A program made the translations under genes and the position numbers. From contig NZ_WAAQ01000001.1 of assembly GCF_008868125.1 (NCBI RefSeq), positions 868,001 to 932,000 on the forward strand: 64,000 nt of DNA, given 5' to 3'. Shown here one piece after another: positions 60,967 to 64,000 of the stretch. Every line of letters begins with the position of its first letter. Positions within the stretch are counted from its first letter, which is position 1. Source of the DNA: Microbacterium maritypicum (lineage in GTDB: Bacteria > Actinomycetota > Actinomycetes > Actinomycetales > Microbacteriaceae). Below the pieces are notes generated by a model, which saw only the letters and a list, made by a program, of their open reading frames with translations, did no database searches and was not told where the DNA came from.

Positions 60967-61899
60967 ATGAGCCATGCCGCGTTCGCCGATTCCGTGCACG
61001 TGCGCGCCCCGGGCAAGATCAACGTCTTCCTCGGGGTCGGCGGCCGGCATGACGACGGCTACCACGCGCTGGCGACGGTCTTCCAGGCGGTCTCGCTCTA
61101 CGAAGACGTGATCGCACGCCCTGCCGACGACTTCTCGGTCACGGTCTCTGGTGTGGAAGACATCGACTCGGTCCCCCTTGACGACCGCAACCTGGCGATG
61201 CGTGCGGCCAAGCTGCTCGCGGTGGCGGTGGATCACCGGGGCGGCGTCGCGCTCGAGATTCGCAAGAGCGTGCCCGTGGCCGGCGGCATGGGCGGCGGAT
61301 CAGCCGATGCCGCGGCCGCGCTGGTCGCCTGCGACGCACTGTGGGGCACGGGCCTGTCGCAGACCCGTCTGCACGATCTGGCCGCCCGCCTCGGCGCCGA
61401 TGTGCCGTTCGCGCTGCACGGCGGCACGGCGGTGGGCACCGGCCGCGGCGATCAGCTCAATCCGGCGCTCGCACGGGGTCGCTTCGACTGGATCCTGGTG
61501 CCCAGCGAGCAGGGCCTCTCGACGCCCGTGGTCTACGAACGTCTCGACCTGCTGCGCGAGGAGGAGGGCGCCCTCGCCGACGACCCGCCGCTGTCGCTGG
61601 ACGTGCCGATCCCGGTGCTGCAGGCTCTCCGGTCGGGCGACCCGGTCCAGCTCGCCGAGACGCTGTTCAACGACCTGCAGGCCGCGGCCCTCTACGAACG
61701 GCCCGACCTCGCCGAGACGATCCGGCAGGGCGTCGCCGCCGGCGCGCTCCAGGGCATCGTGTCGGGATCAGGACCCACGGTCGCGCTGCTCTGCCCCGAC
61801 CCCGAGACGGCACAGGACGTGCAGTCCTCCCTGCGGGAGACCGGCCTCGACCCGCTTCACGTGCACGGTCCGGTGCCCGGCGCGCGCATCATCGGCTGA
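60967..61899 (+). CDS. ispE: 4-diphosphocytidyl-2-C-methyl-D-erythritol kinase
   Basis: A 310-residue GHMP kinase, fourth step of the MEP isoprenoid pathway: it phosphorylates CDP-methylerythritol with ATP. APGKINVFLGVGGRHDDGYH at the N terminus, the phosphate loop VPVAGGMGGGSADAAAAL, and the C-terminal GIVSGSGPTVALL are diagnostic. The ATG at 60967 begins seven bases after the preceding stop. In actinobacteria it is commonly next to rsmA, as here. Confidence 0.97.
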   Translation: MSHAAFADSVHVRAPGKINVFLGVGGRHDDGYHALATVFQAVSLYEDVIARPADDFSVTVSGVEDIDSVPLDDRNLAMRAAKLLAVAVDHRGGVALEIRKSVPVAGGMGGGSADAAAALVACDALWGTGLSQTRLHDLAARLGADVPFALHGGTAVGTGRGDQLNPALARGRFDWILVPSEQGLSTPVVYERLDLLREEEGALADDPPLSLDVPIPVLQALRSGDPVQLAETLFNDLQAAALYERPDLAETIRQGVAAGALQGIVSGSGPTVALLCPDPETAQDVQSSLRETGLDPLHVHGPVPGARIIG

Positions 61900-61927
61900 G
61901 CGGACGCCGTTTCGGCACGATCCGGCC

Positions 61928-62413
61928 TCACCCCGCGTTGAGCAGGGCGCTCACGCGGTAGGGGATCACCTCGCGGAGGAAGAGACTCGTCGAGGTGCGG
62001 AGGATGCCGGGGCACAGGCGCACGACTTCTGCCACGCGGTAGAGGTCGTCCGGGTCCTTGGCGACGACCCGCAGCAGCAGGTCGGTGTCGCCGGCGGGAG
62101 CGAAGCACTCCAGCACCTCGGGCACGCGGCTGAGGGCATCGATGGCGGCGGTGATCTGATGCTGATCCAACTCGACCAGGATCGACGCCGCGACGCCGCG
62201 ACCCAGGGCCTGAGGGAGGATGCGCGAGCTGTGCGCGCGCAGGTATCCGCCCGATTCGAGGCGGTCGAGACGGGCATGCACCGTGCCGCGGGCGAGACCC
62301 AGATCCTGGGCGATCAGGGCGACCGGCCGCCGCGGGTCCGTGTCGAGCACCGTGAGGATCCTCCGGTCGGTCTCGTCGAGGTTGGCCATTTCGATCACCG
62401 TCGCCTTCGTCAT
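61928..62413 (-). CDS. Lrp/AsnC-family transcriptional regulator
   Basis: A 161-residue Lrp/AsnC protein. The winged HTH (LDETDRRILTVLDTDPRRPV, LIAQDLGLARGTVHARLDRL) is followed by a RAM domain (SILVELDQHQITAAIDAL, LLLRVVAKDPDDLYRVAEVV). The start at 62413 lies just behind a perfect 23-base palindrome, so the protein most likely represses itself; an ATG at 62359-62361 (MANLDETDRR) is an alternative start. Ligand unknown. It converges with ispE. Confidence 0.9.
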   Translation of the reverse strand: MTKATVIEMANLDETDRRILTVLDTDPRRPVALIAQDLGLARGTVHARLDRLESGGYLRAHSSRILPQALGRGVAASILVELDQHQITAAIDALSRVPEVLECFAPAGDTDLLLRVVAKDPDDLYRVAEVVRLCPGILRTSTSLFLREVIPYRVSALLNAG

Positions 62414-62420
62414 CGGGTCA

Positions 62421-62443
62421 TGATTGATCGAATCGATCAATCA
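62421..62443. promoter_or_regulatory. Perfect 23-base palindrome, probable Lrp operator
   Basis: TGATTGATCGA (62421-62431), a central A, then its exact complement TCGATCAATCA (62433-62443), eight bases upstream of the Lrp start. It is AT-richer than its surroundings, as expected for an Lrp-family site. Confidence 0.75.
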
Positions 62444-62648
62444 GAATCCACTCTATGGTCTTCGTGATCGCCGTGTGTTGGAATCAGTGTCAGAAACGCA
62501 GGATGTCGGCCACGAGCGGACATCGAGCACACTCGACGCGGAGGCCACGAGCCCGCAGTCGCCGAGTGCAGACGGCGACGGGCCACGAGCCTCTGTCGGC
62601 CCCGTCCCGATGAGGGGCGGGGCAGGCGCTGTCATCGCACGTCGAGCG
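62444..62648. other. Intergenic region between Lrp and PucR-type genes
   Basis: About 205 bases with no clear gene. A forward frame from GTG 62487 reads like a protein N terminus (VSETQDVGHERTSSTLDAEA) but runs into the antisense of the PucR-type gene, so it may be the remnant of a gene once divergent from lrp or chance. No terminator or promoter is convincing. Confidence 0.4.
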
Positions 62649-64000
62649 TCAGTCCCGGGGCACCAGCAGGCGCAGCTGCACCATGGCCGAGAACCGGGCT
62701 TCCGGATCGGTCAGATCGAGTCCGCTGATCTCCGACAGGCGGCGCAACCGGTAGCGGAACGTGTTGGGGTGCGTGTAGACCCGTGCGGCGGCGACCGCCA
62801 CATCTCCGAAGGCGTCGAGCCAGGCCCGCAGCGTCTCGACCAGATGCGTGCCCTTCTCCCGGTCCTGCGCCAGCAGCTGCGCGACCGGACCGGTCGGCTG
62901 GTCGCCCCGGGCGCGGACGAGGTCGCCGAGCTCGACCAGCAGGGCCTCCATCTGCACGGCCGTGAAGCGTGCCACGGGTTCGTGCGAGGGCGCCTGACGG
63001 ACCACACGGAGCGCGCGGTCGGCGTTCGCGCGCGACGACGGGATGCTCGCTGCCTCCTGCGCCACGGTGCCGACCCCGATGCGGATCTCGCTCGTCGCGC
63101 CGAGCCGGCCGAGGAAGTCCGCCGCGACCCGCGCGGCACGGCTGTCGGCATCGCTGGTCTGTGCACCGCCGTGATCGGCGTCGCCCTGCTCCGGTCGGAT
63201 GCCGACGACGGCGTACACGACGTTTCCGATCACGGCCACCGCCGAACGGAGATACACGGCGCCCAGATGCACGGCGAACGCATCGGCGATCCGCTGCCGC
63301 TCGGCAACTCCGCGGGCTCCGGCGGACGGCTCGTCATCGACCTCTTCTGTGGCCGACAGCGCGAGCACCACACACCGGTGGTCGCTCAGACGAAGTCGCG
63401 CCGTCGCATCCGTCGCCCCCGGGCCTCCTTCGAGGATCGTGGCGAGCAGGTCGGCGCGCAGCCGACGCTCGACGTCCGCTCCGGCGCGCAGCCGCAGCAG
63501 GTGCAGGGCCACCAGGCCCGCGGAGTCCTTGAGCGCCTGCACGCGATCGGGGGAGAGGGGCTCCTGCACCGCGGCCCAGATCGAGCCGAGGATCTCATCG
63601 CCCGCGCGCACCGCCAGTGCCACGCGGGGGAACGAGGGGAGGCCCTCGGTGTTGAGCACAGGACCGACGTCGATCGGATCCTCGCTGCGGTACAGCTCCT
63701 GGAAGACGCCGCGCTCCTCGAGCTGCCGGGCGAACCGTTCGGGCACCTGCCGACCGAGCACCGTCTCGATGCGGGCCGGATCGGCTTCGTGCTGGCGGCC
63801 GGAGAACGCGACCACCCGGGAGTTGCGGTCCTCGATCGTGACCGGCGCATTCAGCAAGGTCGCGATCGCATTCGCGAGCGCGAACAGGTCGCCGGAGGGC
63901 ATCCCGCCCAGCGTCGTGGCCGCCTGGTCGCCGACGTCGCCCTCGGCGATCAGCGAGCGCAGCATCGCGGTCAGCTGTGCCCACGAAGCACCGCGGGTGA
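62649..64000 (-). CDS. PucR/CdaR-type transcriptional regulator, 5' partial
   Basis: At least 449 residues of a regulator; the frame is open to the right edge (residues TRGASWAQLTA precede the Met at 63965). The N-terminal part looks like a GAF/PucR ligand-sensing domain (ALANAIATLLNAPVTIEDRN), a GGDEF-like middle follows, and the C-terminal PucR-type helix-turn-helix HTH_30 is clear (LVETLRAWLDAFGDVAVAA, VYTHPNTFRYRLRRLSEISG). Family members control purine, proline, GABA or sugar-diacid use; the target here is unknown and would be outside the window. Confidence 0.9.
   Translation of the reverse strand, partial: TRGASWAQLTAMLRSLIAEGDVGDQAATTLGGMPSGDLFALANAIATLLNAPVTIEDRNSRVVAFSGRQHEADPARIETVLGRQVPERFARQLEERGVFQELYRSEDPIDVGPVLNTEGLPSFPRVALAVRAGDEILGSIWAAVQEPLSPDRVQALKDSAGLVALHLLRLRAGADVERRLRADLLATILEGGPGATDATARLRLSDHRCVVLALSATEEVDDEPSAGARGVAERQRIADAFAVHLGAVYLRSAVAVIGNVVYAVVGIRPEQGDADHGGAQTSDADSRAARVAADFLGRLGATSEIRIGVGTVAQEAASIPSSRANADRALRVVRQAPSHEPVARFTAVQMEALLVELGDLVRARGDQPTGPVAQLLAQDREKGTHLVETLRAWLDAFGDVAVAAARVYTHPNTFRYRLRRLSEISGLDLTDPEARFSAMVQLRLLVPRD

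Noticed and set aside
58956..61022. Reverse frame of 688 codons opposite rsmA and the aldo/keto reductase
   Set aside because: Shadow of two certain genes in GC-rich DNA; no recognisable motif.

Overview
This is a 64 kb window of a high-GC actinobacterial chromosome. Uniform GC-rich codon use, a class Ib nrdEF pair, an actinobacterial protein mannosyltransferase, many leaderless genes and the general gene mix point to Microbacterium or a close relative in Microbacteriaceae. That placement is inference from gene content, not from a marker search. About 57 protein genes were called. The first (nrdE) and last (a PucR/CdaR-type regulator) run off the window edges. No rRNA, tRNA, CRISPR array, insertion sequence, integrase or prophage structural gene was seen, and no gap between genes exceeds about 250 bases.

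Layout. 1-3.1 kb: nrdE-nrdF ribonucleotide reductase, closed by a strong hairpin. 3.2-10.7 kb: small housekeeping and unknown genes, including a membrane protein, a flavodoxin-like protein, a GNAT acetyltransferase, an XRE/ImmA switch-like pair facing a small HTH protein, an aldo/keto reductase, and a TIGR01777 epimerase with a DUF4166 protein. 10.1-12.8 kb: a TetR regulator facing a sugar isomerase/epimerase and Gfo/Idh/MocA dehydrogenase pair. 12.8-14.8 kb: a leftward dehydrogenase and NYN/LOTUS RNase-like operon. 14.9-23.9 kb: an uptake and oxidation island with a flavin monooxygenase, then a tightly overlapped operon of peptide/opine-type ABC transporter (binding protein, two permeases, double ATPase), a second luciferase-like monooxygenase and two AhpD/CMD-fold proteins. 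24-30 kb: a quinone-oxidoreductase-like enzyme, the giant helicase HrpA, and a divergent 7-8 TM acyltransferase-like protein. 30.1-33.6 kb: a large secreted PKD/LamG protein behind a long structured 5' leader. 33.6-43.3 kb: an SDR with a divergent TetR and twin operators, an aldo/keto reductase, an MsuE-like FMN reductase, a YyaL-type protein, a degenerate sulfatase-modifying-factor-fold protein, and an aminotransferase/amino-acid permease/Lrp operon. 43.3-46.9 kb: Pmt, then rsmI coupled to a LacI regulator. 47.0-53.5 kb: a LacI-operator-controlled beta-glucoside uptake operon (Opp-type ABC genes plus a GH1 glucosidase). 53.5-61.9 kb: a membrane sulfite-oxidase-like protein, metG-tatD, an MFS exporter, rsmA, an aldo/keto reductase and ispE. 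61.9-64 kb: an Lrp regulator under a perfect palindrome, and a PucR-type regulator.

The clearest window-wide pattern is promoter architecture. A -10 box of the form TAnnnT lies exactly six bases before the ATG or GTG of about 17 genes, so their mRNAs should be leaderless. Genes inside operons instead use ATGA/GTGA overlaps and purine-rich ribosome sites. The observations most worth following up are the structured leader of the PKD/LamG gene, the flavin-monooxygenase/AhpD uptake operon of unknown substrate, the XRE/ImmA module with an out-of-frame leaderless start in the facing HTH gene, and several clear regulator operators.
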